DNA of 38,247 bases from Tidjanibacter sp. (GCA_017390585.1 JAFPBB010000052.1:1-38247); one strand, 5' to 3'; positions 9,255-16,653 are shown, numbered from the stretch's first letter. Numbers and translations are program-made. Notes: a model not told the origin generated them from the sequence alone.

Positions 9255-9334
9255 CCCCCGATGAGGCTGTGCAACAAACAGAAGAAATTACAACAGATAA
9301 CATAAAGTTTAACCTTAACTAAAAAACACAAACT

Positions 9335-10717
9335 ATGAAATTACCTTATTCCGAACCCTACCGTATTAAAACGGTAGAAGCTATCAAACCCTCGACTCGT
9401 CGTCAGCGTGAGAAATGGATCAAAGAGGCCAACTACAACCTCTTCGCACTGCCTGCAGAGCAGGTTTACATCGACCTTCTGACCGACTCGGGCACCGGCT
9501 CGATGAGCGACAAACAGTGGGCCGCTATGATGACCGGCGATGAGAGCTACGCAGGTGCAACCTCCTACTTCAACCTCAAGAAAACCGTTCAGAACATCTT
9601 CGGTTTCGAGTACTTCCTGCCCACCCACCAGGGTCGTGCTGCTGAGAACGTGCTCTTCTCGGGCTTGGTAAAAGAGGGCGACATCGTTCCCGGTAACTCC
9701 CACTTCGACACCACCAAAGGCCACATTGAGTCGCGCAAAGCAACCGCTATCGACTGCACCATCGACGCTGCTAAAGATACCCAGCTCGAGATTCCCTTCA
9801 AAGGTGAGATCGACATCGAGAAACTCCGCGCCGTATTCGAGAAATATCCCAAGGAGAAGATTCCTTTCTGCGTTCTGACCATCACCAACAACACCGCAGG
9901 TGGTCAGCCCGTTTCGATGAAGAACATCCGCGAGACCTCGGAGCTCTGCCACCAGTATGGCATCAAACTCCTTATTGACTCGGCTCGTTTCGCAGAGAAC
10001 GCATATTTCATCAAGAAACGCGAGCCCGGCTACGGCAACAAGAGCATCAAGCAGATCGTTAAGGAGATCTACTCCTACGCCGACCTTATGACCATCTCCG
10101 CAAAGAAAGACGGTATGGTGAATATGGGTGGTTTCTGCGCTATGCGTACCCAGGAGGAGTTCGACCTCGCAAAACGCTTCTGCATCTCCTTCGAGGGCTT
10201 CGTTACCTATGGTGGTTTGGCAGGTCGCGATATGAACGCTCTGGCTGTTGGTCTCGATGAGAACACCGAGTTTGAGCAGCTCGACGCTCGTATGCGTCAG
10301 GTGGCCTACCTCGGCAAACTCCTCGACCGCTACGGTGTGCCCTATCAGCGCCCCGCAGGTGGCCACGCCATCTTCGTTGACGCCAAGAAGATGCTTCCCA
10401 ACGTACCCAAGGAGGAGTTCGCTGCTCAGACCTTGGCTGTTGAGCTCTACTTGGAGGCCGGTATCCGCGCTTGCGAGATTGGCTCCATCTTGGCCGACCG
10501 TGACCCCGTAACCCGTGAGAACCGCTACAGCGACCTCGAGCTCACTCGTTTGGCTATCGCTCGTAGGGTTTACACCGACAACCATATGGCAGTTATCGCA
10601 GCCGCTCTGAAGAACATCAAATCGAGGGCTGACAAAATTACCCACGGCTACCGCATCATCGAGGAGGCTCCCATTCTCCGTCACTTCACTGTGAAACTCG
10701 AGAAAATCGAGGAGTAG
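9335..10717 (+). CDS. tnaA: Tryptophanase
   Basis: Tryptophanase is a cytoplasmic PLP enzyme that splits tryptophan into indole, pyruvate and ammonia. The 460-aa protein matches the family over its whole length: PYRIKTVE near the start, the substrate-loop region TDSGTGSMSD, LTITNNTAGGQPVSM, and the PLP lysine motif SAKKDGMVNMGG (lysine predicted at residue 258, equivalent to the second Lys of the E. coli SAKKD motif). Tyrosine phenol-lyase is a close relative, but the overall sequence looks like tryptophanase. Codon use is cleaner here than in neighbouring genes (many GCT and CGT codons), suggesting high expression. It is monocistronic, closed by a strong terminator. It implies an indole-positive organism. 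Confidence 0.95.
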   Translation: MKLPYSEPYRIKTVEAIKPSTRRQREKWIKEANYNLFALPAEQVYIDLLTDSGTGSMSDKQWAAMMTGDESYAGATSYFNLKKTVQNIFGFEYFLPTHQGRAAENVLFSGLVKEGDIVPGNSHFDTTKGHIESRKATAIDCTIDAAKDTQLEIPFKGEIDIEKLRAVFEKYPKEKIPFCVLTITNNTAGGQPVSMKNIRETSELCHQYGIKLLIDSARFAENAYFIKKREPGYGNKSIKQIVKEIYSYADLMTISAKKDGMVNMGGFCAMRTQEEFDLAKRFCISFEGFVTYGGLAGRDMNALAVGLDENTEFEQLDARMRQVAYLGKLLDRYGVPYQRPAGGHAIFVDAKKMLPNVPKEEFAAQTLAVELYLEAGIRACEIGSILADRDPVTRENRYSDLELTRLAIARRVYTDNHMAVIAAALKNIKSRADKITHGYRIIEEAPILRHFTVKLEKIEE

Positions 10718-10744
10718 TAGTCTCATCGATAGATAGACCCACCA

Positions 10745-10779
10745 ACCGAGCCTCCGAGGGCAACTCTCGGAGGCTCGGT
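10745..10779 (+). terminator. Terminator of tnaA
   Basis: A perfect 14-bp stem (ACCGAGCCTCCGAG and its complement, loop of 7 at 10759-10765) followed by TTTCAA. It starts 27 bases after the tnaA stop codon. Confidence 0.85.
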
Positions 10780-10850
10780 TTCAATAAGTGGGAGGAGACT
10801 CCCACCACACAAACAACACCAATAACACCCGCATTCCCCACACTCGCACT

Positions 10851-12200
10851 ATGCCGAAAAAGTTGACCTCCACGCTCTGCGTTCTCATTTTGGCGACGCT
10901 CTCCGCCGCAGCACAGAGCCGCAACAACATCGACTACAAAGGAGTAGCACCCCGACGCAACGAGATGATCTCCTACTCCACACGCAACGCCGCCGAAAAG
11001 GGCAATCGCACAGCCGAGCGCTACTACCTCGACATCCGAGGCCTCCTCGCCTCCACTGAAACCAACGAGGCAGGTGAGACCCTCAGGAGCTACCGAGTGG
11101 AGATTCCGCTGCTCTGGCGCGACCGCGACATCTTCCTCCACACCGAGGGAGGCGCTGCCGAGAAGCGCGTGATGGTGGGCGAGCAGGAGATTGGAATGTG
11201 CAGGGACAATCGCACCCCCGCAGAGTTTCTCCTGACCCCGTGGGTGGGTGACGGCATCAACACCATCACCATCGTCACCCCCGCAGAGAGCGACCTGCGC
11301 CCCGCAGAGATGCTGGGCGAGAACCCCATCGAAGAGCAACTCTTCATCTACTCGCAGCCCCCCATCCACATCCACGACATCGTGGTCGACGCACGCCCCG
11401 ACGCTACGGGCAATCACGGCGTGCTGACAATGGACGTTGTGGTCAGCTCCTCGCGCCGCAATGCGGAGACTATCTCGGTGGGCTACGACATCTACTCCCC
11501 CGAAAAGGAGTTGAAATACTACGATGTGCGCGAAGCCGAAGTGCGCGCCAATGGTCTCGACACCCTCCGTTTTGAGACCAACATCTACGGTGCAATGGAG
11601 CGACTCTGGAGCGCCGAGAACCCCAAACTCTACAGCCTCACCCTCTATCTGAAGAGGGGCGGCATCATATCGGAATATATCAACATCAACGTTGGCTTCG
11701 GCACCACAGGCTTTGCCGACGGCCAAATCATTCGCAACGGTAGACCCATAGCCATCGCCGCCGCACGCTACAATGTGTCGGCAGGCGAGAAGGCCACCGA
11801 GGCCGACCTCAAGGCCCTCAAGAAGGAGAAAATCAACACCCTCTACGTCGACTACCCACAGCCCTATTGGTTCTATGACATCTGTGACCGCGTGGGCATC
11901 TACGTCGTGGAGCGTGCCAACATAAACACCGACCCGAAGGGAGGCGACCGCTCGCGTCGCGGCTCATTGGTCAACAACCCACAGTGGTTGGAGGAGTTCA
12001 TCGAGCGTCAGGCAGCAAGCTACTACCGCTCACGCATCCACCCCTGCATCATTGCTTGGAGTCTGGGCGGCAACTCGGGTAGCGGCTACAATATGTATAA
12101 ATGCTATGAGTGGTTCAAGGAGCGCGAGACCGAAAGAGCCGTAGTCTACGGCAACGGCGAGTGGAACAGCGACCTCACACTCCCCAAAGTTGTGCGCTGA
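10851..12200 (+). CDS. Secreted GH2-like protein lacking catalytic residues (pseudoenzyme)
   Basis: I chose the ATG at 10851 because it begins a clear signal peptide (MPKKLTSTLCVLILATLSAAAQ); an in-frame upstream ATG at 10788 would add an unlikely polar extension. The 449-aa product has glycoside hydrolase family 2 features: beta-rich N-terminal and Ig-like domains, then the start of the TIM barrel (IIRNGRPIAIAAARY, ATEADLKALKKEKINTLYV, WFYDICDRVGIYVVERANI, HPCIIAWSLG). In active GH2 enzymes the last motif reads WSLGNE, the Glu being the acid/base. Here it is WSLGGNSGSGYN, so that Glu is missing. The protein then ends about 40 residues later, before the nucleophile Glu would occur. It is thus probably a carbohydrate-binding or scaffolding relative rather than a glycosidase. 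Its stop codon overlaps the rlmH start (TGATG). Confidence 0.8.
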   Translation: MPKKLTSTLCVLILATLSAAAQSRNNIDYKGVAPRRNEMISYSTRNAAEKGNRTAERYYLDIRGLLASTETNEAGETLRSYRVEIPLLWRDRDIFLHTEGGAAEKRVMVGEQEIGMCRDNRTPAEFLLTPWVGDGINTITIVTPAESDLRPAEMLGENPIEEQLFIYSQPPIHIHDIVVDARPDATGNHGVLTMDVVVSSSRRNAETISVGYDIYSPEKELKYYDVREAEVRANGLDTLRFETNIYGAMERLWSAENPKLYSLTLYLKRGGIISEYININVGFGTTGFADGQIIRNGRPIAIAAARYNVSAGEKATEADLKALKKEKINTLYVDYPQPYWFYDICDRVGIYVVERANINTDPKGGDRSRRGSLVNNPQWLEEFIERQAASYYRSRIHPCIIAWSLGGNSGSGYNMYKCYEWFKERETERAVVYGNGEWNSDLTLPKVVR

Positions 12201-12673
12201 TGAACGTAGAACTCATTGTGGTGGGCAAGACCGACTCACAGGAAGTTGCCCGTTTGGTGGAGGAGTACAAAGGGCGCATAGGCTTCTACACCCGCTTTGG
12301 CATCACCATCATTCCCGACCTACGCAACACCCGCTCACTAAGTGAGGCACAGCAGAAAAAGAGCGAGGGAGAGTTGATACTCAAGCAGCTGCAAACCTCG
12401 GACCACGTCGTACTAATGGACGAGCGGGGCAAACAACCCTCGAGTGAGGAGTTTGCCGAGTGGTTGCAGAAGCGTATGGCGAGTGGCTGTAAGAGGCTTG
12501 TGTTTGTGATTGGAGGCCCCTATGGATTCTCGGAGGAGGTTTATGGGCGAGCCGACGACAAGATTTCGCTCTCGCGGATGACCTTCTCCCACCAGATTGT
12601 CCGCGCCATCTTTGCCGAGCAACTCTACCGCGCCTTCACCATCATCAACCACGAGCCCTACCACCATAAGTGA
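12200..12673 (+). CDS. rlmH: 23S rRNA pseudouridine-1915 N3-methyltransferase
   Basis: RlmH is a SPOUT-family enzyme that methylates the modified base at position 1915 in helix 69 of 23S rRNA on assembled ribosomes. The 157-aa product has the typical size and motifs: a start of MNVELIVVGKT, LDERGK-type LMDERGKQPSSEEFA, the cofactor knot FVIGGPYGFSEEV, and the C-terminal block SRMTFSHQIVRAIFAEQLYRA with HEPYHH at the end. The ATG shares one base with the stop of the preceding secreted GH2-like gene, so translation is probably coupled, although the two products work in different compartments. A longer in-frame extension upstream lies inside the GH2-like gene and is not conserved-looking. Confidence 0.95.
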   Translation: MNVELIVVGKTDSQEVARLVEEYKGRIGFYTRFGITIIPDLRNTRSLSEAQQKKSEGELILKQLQTSDHVVLMDERGKQPSSEEFAEWLQKRMASGCKRLVFVIGGPYGFSEEVYGRADDKISLSRMTFSHQIVRAIFAEQLYRAFTIINHEPYHHK

Positions 12674-12676
12674 ATG

Positions 12677-12787
12677 CAAAATTCAAAATTCAAAATTCAA
12701 AATTATTAGCCTTTGGCGCACGACCATAGATGAGCAGAGCAAAGGCTGCACTAAAAGTTTTTGGTGAAGCTTTTTACAAAAAGCTTC
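12677..12787. repeat. Heptamer repeats and two inverted repeats after rlmH
   Basis: Four perfect copies of CAAAATT lie at 12677-12704. They are followed by an inverted repeat GCCTTTG/CAAAGGC (12709-12715 and 12740-12746) and a 22-bp palindrome at 12766-12787 with arms GAAGCTTTTT and its complement. The last may terminate rlmH transcription or be part of a small repetitive element. It lies 62 bases before the M64 peptidase start. Confidence 0.65.
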
Positions 12788-12849
12788 GAAAAATGCAGAG
12801 TAAAAACTACAACCTAAGGAGCAAAGAAAACAAATTAACAACATTTGAT

Positions 12850-14133
12850 ATGAAGAGATTTGCGATTACCATTATGGTGTTGCTCGCGGCAGCAGGCCTC
12901 CGAGCACAGAATTTCGAGGAGTTTTTCACCAACCGAACCCTCCGCACAGACCTCATCTTCTCGGGTGACGCCACCACACAGCACATCGCCCTCCGAGCAC
13001 TCCACTCGTGGCAAGGCTGGGCAGGACGCACCCACAACCTCAATCAAGTGCCCCTCAAAGGCGACGGCGAGTTGTCGCTCACCGATGAGGCCACCGGCAC
13101 CGTTATCTACCGCACCACCTTCTCGTCGCTCTTCCAGGAGTGGCTCGGACAGGAGGAGGCACAGACCACACAGCGCGCCTATGAGTTCACCATTCTCGTG
13201 CCCCAGCCTCTGCGCCCCGCCATCCTCACTGTGCAACTATTCAACCCCAGCCAGGAGGTAGCCTCCGAGATGAAGATCCGCGTCAACCCCAACGACATCC
13301 TCATTCGCAACTGCGACAACCACCCCACCACCCCCTACACCACCATCTTCAGCGGCTCCGATAAGGAGAAAATCGATGTGGCTATCGTGGCTGAGGGCTA
13401 CGCAGCCGACGAGATGGAGACCTTCCGCGCCGACGCGCGTGCCACCGTGGAGGCCCTCTTCTCCCACGAGCCCTTTGGCTCTATGAGGGAGCGCTTCAAC
13501 TTTGTGGCAGTGGAGAGTGCCGCGGCCGAGAGCGGTGTGAGCATCCCACGCGAGGGCATCTGGAAAGAGAGCGCCATCGAGAGCCACTTCGACACCTTCT
13601 ACTCCAACCGCTACCTCACCACAAGCGCTATCTTCGCAATGTCCGACCTGCTCACCGCCATCCCCTATGAGCACATCATCGTGCTCGCCAACACCGACAC
13701 CTATGGAGGCGGCGGCATCTACAACTCCTACACCCTGACTACTGCCCACCACCCCCTCTTTGCCCCCGTGGTGGTCCACGAATTTGGCCACAGCTTTGCG
13801 GGCTTGGCCGACGAGTATTTCTACGACACTCCCGATATCGCCACCAACTTCCTCACCCCCGAGGTGGAGGCTTGGCAAGAGAACATCACCAACCTCGTAG
13901 ACTTCGACTCCAAGTGGGCCGATATGCTCCCCGAGGGGACCAAAATCCCCACCGAGGTTACGGACAAGGCAGAGAAGGAGTACATCGTGGGTGTCTATGA
14001 GGGAGCCAACTACCTCACCAAGGGAGCCTACCGCCCCGCAGTGGTGTGCCGTATGAGGAACAACACCGCCACCCAATTCTGCCCCGTATGCCAGAGGGCC
14101 ATCGAGCGTATGATTCGCTTCTACACCGAGTAG
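12850..14133 (+). CDS. Secreted M64-family zinc metallopeptidase
   Basis: The start at 12850 is chosen because it begins a signal peptide (MKRFAITIMVLLAAAGLRAQ); the frame stays open upstream through a repeat-rich leader, which is unlikely to be coding. The mature 407 residues form a beta-rich N-terminal domain and a catalytic domain with the zinc motif HEFGHSFAGLADE (His310, Glu311, His314), preceded by VVLAN-type IIVLANTDTYGGGG. These are hallmarks of peptidase family M64, which includes IgA-cleaving enzymes of gut bacteria. The C-terminus has CRMRNN and FCPVCQRAIERM, also family-like. It probably acts in the periplasm or outside the cell. The natural substrate cannot be told from sequence. 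Confidence 0.9.
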   Translation: MKRFAITIMVLLAAAGLRAQNFEEFFTNRTLRTDLIFSGDATTQHIALRALHSWQGWAGRTHNLNQVPLKGDGELSLTDEATGTVIYRTTFSSLFQEWLGQEEAQTTQRAYEFTILVPQPLRPAILTVQLFNPSQEVASEMKIRVNPNDILIRNCDNHPTTPYTTIFSGSDKEKIDVAIVAEGYAADEMETFRADARATVEALFSHEPFGSMRERFNFVAVESAAAESGVSIPREGIWKESAIESHFDTFYSNRYLTTSAIFAMSDLLTAIPYEHIIVLANTDTYGGGGIYNSYTLTTAHHPLFAPVVVHEFGHSFAGLADEYFYDTPDIATNFLTPEVEAWQENITNLVDFDSKWADMLPEGTKIPTEVTDKAEKEYIVGVYEGANYLTKGAYRPAVVCRMRNNTATQFCPVCQRAIERMIRFYTE

Positions 14134-14213
14134 CCCCCCTCCGACTCCGCACCGCGACATAGGCTATCAACAATCCACTCCGCCAGAGTCGGAGAGTACA
14201 TATACCTATTATA

Positions 14214-14248
14214 ATAATGGGCAGCCCAAGTGTTGGGCTGCCCATTAT
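14214..14248. terminator. Bidirectional terminator between convergent genes
   Basis: A perfect 16-bp stem (ATAATGGGCAGCCCAA and complement) with a 3-nt loop lies between the M64 peptidase (plus) and the PepSY-like gene (minus), 80 and 27 bases from their stops. The T-run is weak on both strands. Confidence 0.8.
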
Positions 14249-14274
14249 CTATCTTGCCATTGGGAGCGACAAAG

Positions 14275-14700
14275 CTACTCGATTTTCACAACATTACCCT
14301 TGGGATTGAAGGTGAGTTCCGTGCCATCGGAGAGCTCCACCTCCTGACCCTGACCCTCGGTCTCAATGCTCATAATCATCACATCGGGATAGGCATCCCA
14401 AACGTAGGTGGTGATATACTCGGGGATGATCTCAACGGGAATGGAGTCGTTGCGGAGTTTAATTTTTGTCCACTGACCCGAGGCGTCGAAGTTGATCTTG
14501 GAGCCATCCTTGAAGAGCACACGATAGGAGTTGCCGTGGCGGTGGTGGTGCTGATGGATGGTCTGGATTTGGTCTTTGGCAAAATACTGATGGATAAACT
14601 CTTGTGCACGTTGTGGGAGTTGCTTGAGTGTCACCTCGGCGGCAATAGCTGCGAGAGACATCAGGAGAGAGGCGGTGAGCAGGAAGAGTGATTTTCTCAT
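14275..14700 (-). CDS. PepSY-like secreted protein
   Basis: A 141-aa protein with a cleavable signal peptide (MRKSLFLLTASLLMSLAAIAA). The mature part has two tandem halves of about 55-60 aa. Each starts with a helix (LKQLPQRAQEFIHQYF; SIPVEIIPEYITTYV) and continues with strands ending in a DGSKINFDASGQW or DGTELTFNPKGNV turn. This is the pattern of the PepSY-like family of Bacteroidetes (beta-lactamase-inhibitor-like fold). A short His-rich stretch (HQHHHRHG) follows the first helix and could bind metal, which is inference. Single gene, sharing a terminator with the convergent peptidase gene. Biological role unknown. Confidence 0.8.
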   Translation of the reverse strand: MRKSLFLLTASLLMSLAAIAAEVTLKQLPQRAQEFIHQYFAKDQIQTIHQHHHRHGNSYRVLFKDGSKINFDASGQWTKIKLRNDSIPVEIIPEYITTYVWDAYPDVMIMSIETEGQGQEVELSDGTELTFNPKGNVVKIE

Positions 14701-14864
14701 ACTTACAGGTTGTTTAGACGGTTAAAAATAGATGACATATCACCCCCACGGAGTACAAAAAGGGTGCAAAACCCGCTCGGAGGGGGAGGAAATAACTCTC
14801 TCGAGGACAAAAAAACATCCCCCTTCATCAACGTTTTGGCACACTATTTGCAACCTATTAGAGC

Positions 14865-14881
14865 GTGGTCGCAACGACCAC
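14865..14881. repeat. Short perfect hairpin
   Basis: GTGGTCG, a 3-nt loop CAA, then CGACCAC. It stands immediately before the 108-bp inverted-repeat element and is the first of a series of stem-loops in the gene-free stretch 14701-15203. Nothing in that stretch looks convincingly coding. Confidence 0.6.
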
Positions 14882-14886
14882 ACAAG

Positions 14887-14994
14887 GTTTCTTCATTTAT
14901 TTAAGTTTGGGTTAGTAGTTTTGAAAAGGTAGCCGTTGTGAAACGCCTACCTTTTTTGTTTTGTCGTGGGCCAAACTTAAATAAACGAAGAAAC
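14887..14994. repeat. 108-bp element with 24-bp terminal inverted repeats
   Basis: The ends 14887-14910 and 14971-14994 are reverse complements with a single mismatch. Inside is a terminator-like hairpin (AAAAGGTAG at 14924-14932 with CTACCTTTT at 14947-14955, inner CGTT/AACG) followed by a T-run. The whole could fold as one long hairpin. Size and ends resemble a MITE, but no transposase is nearby and no target duplication was found. Part of its left end recurs at 15111 and 15693. Confidence 0.65.
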
Positions 14995-15028
14995 TGCGTT
15001 TCCTTAAACTTTTACATTCCACCCTAAA

Positions 15029-15108
15029 TCCCTCCTTTGAGAAAGGAGGGACTTGGTTTCGCCGTTCGGCTCAAAAAAGCGGAGTGGCGAGCAAATGCCC
15101 GCCACTCC
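15029..15108. repeat. Two adjacent perfect hairpins
   Basis: The first pairs TCCCTCCTTT (15029-15038) with AAAGGAGGGA (15042-15051). The second pairs GGAGTGGCG (15081-15089) with CGCCACTCC (15100-15108). Neither has a gene just upstream on either strand that obviously needs a terminator. Confidence 0.6.
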
Positions 15109-15110
15109 TA

Positions 15111-15190
15111 TATTTAAGTTTGGGTTAGAAAGAAATTCGCAATGAATTTCGAGGTAAGAGGTCGTTGTGAAACGACCTCTTATTTTTTGT
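15111..15190 (+). repeat. Second copy of leader/hairpin module
   Basis: It begins with the same 18 bases (TATTTAAGTTTGGGTTAG) found at 14898-14915. It then has a small hairpin GAAATTC/GAATTTC and an 11-bp perfect stem AAGAGGTCGTT/AACGACCTCTT (15156-15181, loop GTGA) followed by a T-run. The loop and inner stem match the first module, while the outer stem bases differ but still pair. Confidence 0.65.
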
Positions 15191-15203
15191 CTATGTTGCA
15201 AGT

Positions 15204-15572
15204 TTAAAAATCAATAGTATAACTTAATGTGAGTCCTCCTGTTTTCTTAAGTGCAAAAGGACTGTTATTTTTGCTAACATGTATTGATGTTATACCTGAA
15301 CCAACCGATATTTTTGCAATTGCCCCCTTAGGTGCTGGTCCTAATATCTCTGAAAACGTTGTAGAACCATTGCTCGTGAACGAGTAACTTTCACAACCTG
15401 TAAGAGAAATCTTAACACTACCAAGACTATGTGGGGCGTTAGCATCAAACCTTACATAATAAAAGTCTTCTTGGGTGTTTTGCCCTTTATTATTATCATT
15501 TTCTATTTTTTCACAACCAAAACAAGTGATTGCAGCAAATATAACTAAAAATAGTTTTGTAATAGCTTTCAT
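15204..15572 (-). CDS. Small AT-rich lipoprotein of unknown function
   Basis: A 122-aa protein with a lipoprotein signal (MKAITKLFLVIFAAITCFGC; lipidated Cys at residue 20) followed by a polar linker rich in Asn and acidic residues. The mature part is about 85 aa of predicted beta-structure (YYVRFDANAPHSLGSVKISL, GCESYSFTSNGSTTF, GLTLSYTIDF). No family recognised. Base composition is clearly more AT-rich than most genes in the window, suggesting acquisition. It has an excellent Bacteroidetes promoter at 15604-15635, so it is likely expressed. It is bracketed by similar leader/hairpin modules (15111-15190 and 15693-15743). Confidence 0.75.
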   Translation of the reverse strand: MKAITKLFLVIFAAITCFGCEKIENDNNKGQNTQEDFYYVRFDANAPHSLGSVKISLTGCESYSFTSNGSTTFSEILGPAPKGAIAKISVGSGITSIHVSKNNSPFALKKTGGLTLSYTIDF

Positions 15573-15603
15573 GGTTTATAATGATTAAACTGTTTCAATA
15601 TCA

Positions 15604-15635
15604 CAAATTTAGAGAATTATTTTTGATTGAGCAAA
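15604..15635 (-). promoter_or_regulatory. Promoter of the small lipoprotein gene
   Basis: Read on the minus strand: TTTG (15635-15632), a 20-nt spacer, then TAAATTTG (15611-15604). Both elements match the Bacteroidetes consensus TTTG-N19-TAnnTTTG. The ATG lies 31 bases downstream. Confidence 0.75.
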
Positions 15636-15692
15636 ATGTTGAAGTAAAAATAGATTTAGAAATTTTAAGTGTATCATTAGATGTTTACAACC

Positions 15693-15745
15693 TTTGGGTT
15701 AGTAGTTTTGAAAAGGATTCCGCTGCGACAGCGCAATCCTTTTTT
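15693..15745 (+). repeat. Third copy of leader/hairpin module
   Basis: Bases 15693-15716 are identical to 14906-14929 (24 of 24). The following hairpin has a different sequence that still pairs: AAAAGGATT/AATCCTTTT outside and CGCTG/CAGCG inside, with a CGA loop, then a T-run. Together with the other two copies this shows stem conservation with changed bases. The rest of 15573-15876 holds a promoter and the left array, and no gene. Confidence 0.7.
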
Positions 15746-15751
15746 TGTTGT

Positions 15752-15881
15752 GGGGGGGGGTATTTAGGGAGGTTAGGGAGTGTAGGGAGTAGGTTTGCTA
15801 TTCACTAAATTCACTAAATTCACTAAATTCTCTAAATTCACTAAATTCTCTAAATTCTCTAAACTCTCTAAATTCCCTATT
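15752..15881. repeat. Left array flanking the four-helix-bundle gene
   Basis: It starts with nine G (15752-15760), then purine-rich units (TTTAGGGAGG type), a core TAGGTTTGCTATTC (15790-15803), then about eight 9-bp pyrimidine-side units of CACTAAATT / CTCTAAATT type. The last unit supplies the stop codon of the four-helix-bundle gene (TAG at 15879-15877 on the minus strand). It has the same orientation and order as the array at 16465-16640. Confidence 0.85.
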
Positions 15882-16434
15882 TCCCCTTTGCCTCTCTCTC
15901 CTGCATCCTCACCCTATACATCCTCTCCTTGAAACCACCCTCTTTCACAAAGCGGTTAGATAGTGATTTGAGCAATTGATGCAAGAGATAGTCCTCTTGT
16001 TTGAGGAGAATGATTGCCATATTTGCCACCGTATCCAGAGGACGCGATTTTGCAATTGTAAGGATGTGGGCGTTGTCCCCTTTAACACCGAGCTCGCGCA
16101 TCGCCATATACTCTTTGGACGTAGTCTCCCACTGCCTGAAATCATTGACGCGCAAGTAATCCTCGTAATCCGATAGTAACTCTTGAAAGCTTGCTTTGGC
16201 AACATTGAGCAATTTGATGCCCATTTCGAGGGAGGTCTCAATGGCTGCATTACCCTCGACGATATTCTGTTTTCCCGAACGAGCCGCCTGCACCATTTGG
16301 TCAATCGTGCGATCGCCTTTTACGAAGGCTGTGTGTACAAAGTGATATGTCATATCAAAAAGCAGTTCGGCTTTGCGATAACATATCAAATTATGATGGT
16401 CGCCTTGACGCTTGATTAACTCGCTGGTGTTCAT
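15877..16434 (-). CDS. Four-helix-bundle protein (S23/Avd-like)
   Basis: A 185-aa, mostly helical protein with the layout of the four-helix-bundle family related to proteins encoded in 23S rRNA intervening sequences and to Avd accessory proteins of diversity-generating retroelements. Family-like features are the helix-1 pattern (YRKAELLFDMTYHFV), DRTIDQMVQAARSGKQNIVEGNA (near residues 61-83) and the later ASFQELLSDYEDYLR. Compared with the basic family it carries an extra C-terminal part (ANMAIILLKQEDYLLHQLLKSL and a basic tail). Relatives bind nucleic acid or form pentameric barrels, but the function of solo copies is unknown. It is enclosed by two direct-repeat arrays and the left one supplies its stop codon, so gene and repeats look like one unit. 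No reverse transcriptase is seen nearby. Confidence 0.85.
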   Translation of the reverse strand: MNTSELIKRQGDHHNLICYRKAELLFDMTYHFVHTAFVKGDRTIDQMVQAARSGKQNIVEGNAAIETSLEMGIKLLNVAKASFQELLSDYEDYLRVNDFRQWETTSKEYMAMRELGVKGDNAHILTIAKSRPLDTVANMAIILLKQEDYLLHQLLKSLSNRFVKEGGFKERMYRVRMQEREAKGK

Positions 16435-16464
16435 TGCAAATGCAGGCTTGATTTATTTTTTTTT

Positions 16465-16640
16465 GGGGGGGGGATTTTTTAGGGAATTTAGGGAGGTTAA
16501 GGAGGTTAAGGAGTGTAGGGAGTGTAGGGATTAGGTTTGCTATTCTCTAAATTCTCTAAATTCTCTAAATTCTCTAAGCTCACTAAGTTCACTAAATTCC
16601 CTAAACTCCTTAAACTCCCTAAACTCCTTAAATTTCCTAT
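16465..16640. repeat. Right array flanking the four-helix-bundle gene
   Basis: Nine T (16456-16464) lead into nine G (16465-16473), then purine units (TTTAGGGAA, GGTTAAGGA, GTGTAGGGA types), the core TAGGTTTGCTATTC (16532-16545), and about ten pyrimidine units (CTCTAAATT, CACTAAGTT, CCTTAAACT types). It is a direct repeat of the left array with extra units. It ends next to the stop of the flavodiiron gene. Confidence 0.85.
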
Positions 16641-16653
16641 CAAATCCTCAACC

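Noticed and set aside
14710-14932. Two overlapping plus-strand frames of about 65 codons in the hairpin-rich gap
   Set aside because: They run into the inverted-repeat element, overlap each other, and show no signal peptide or family pattern.
15581-15808. 75-codon plus-strand frame across the third hairpin module and G-run
   Set aside because: It translates a promoter region, a hairpin and a simple repeat, so coding is unlikely.
15877-16434. Diversity-generating retroelement
   Set aside because: The four-helix-bundle protein resembles Avd, but no reverse transcriptase, template repeat or variable-repeat gene is present in the window.
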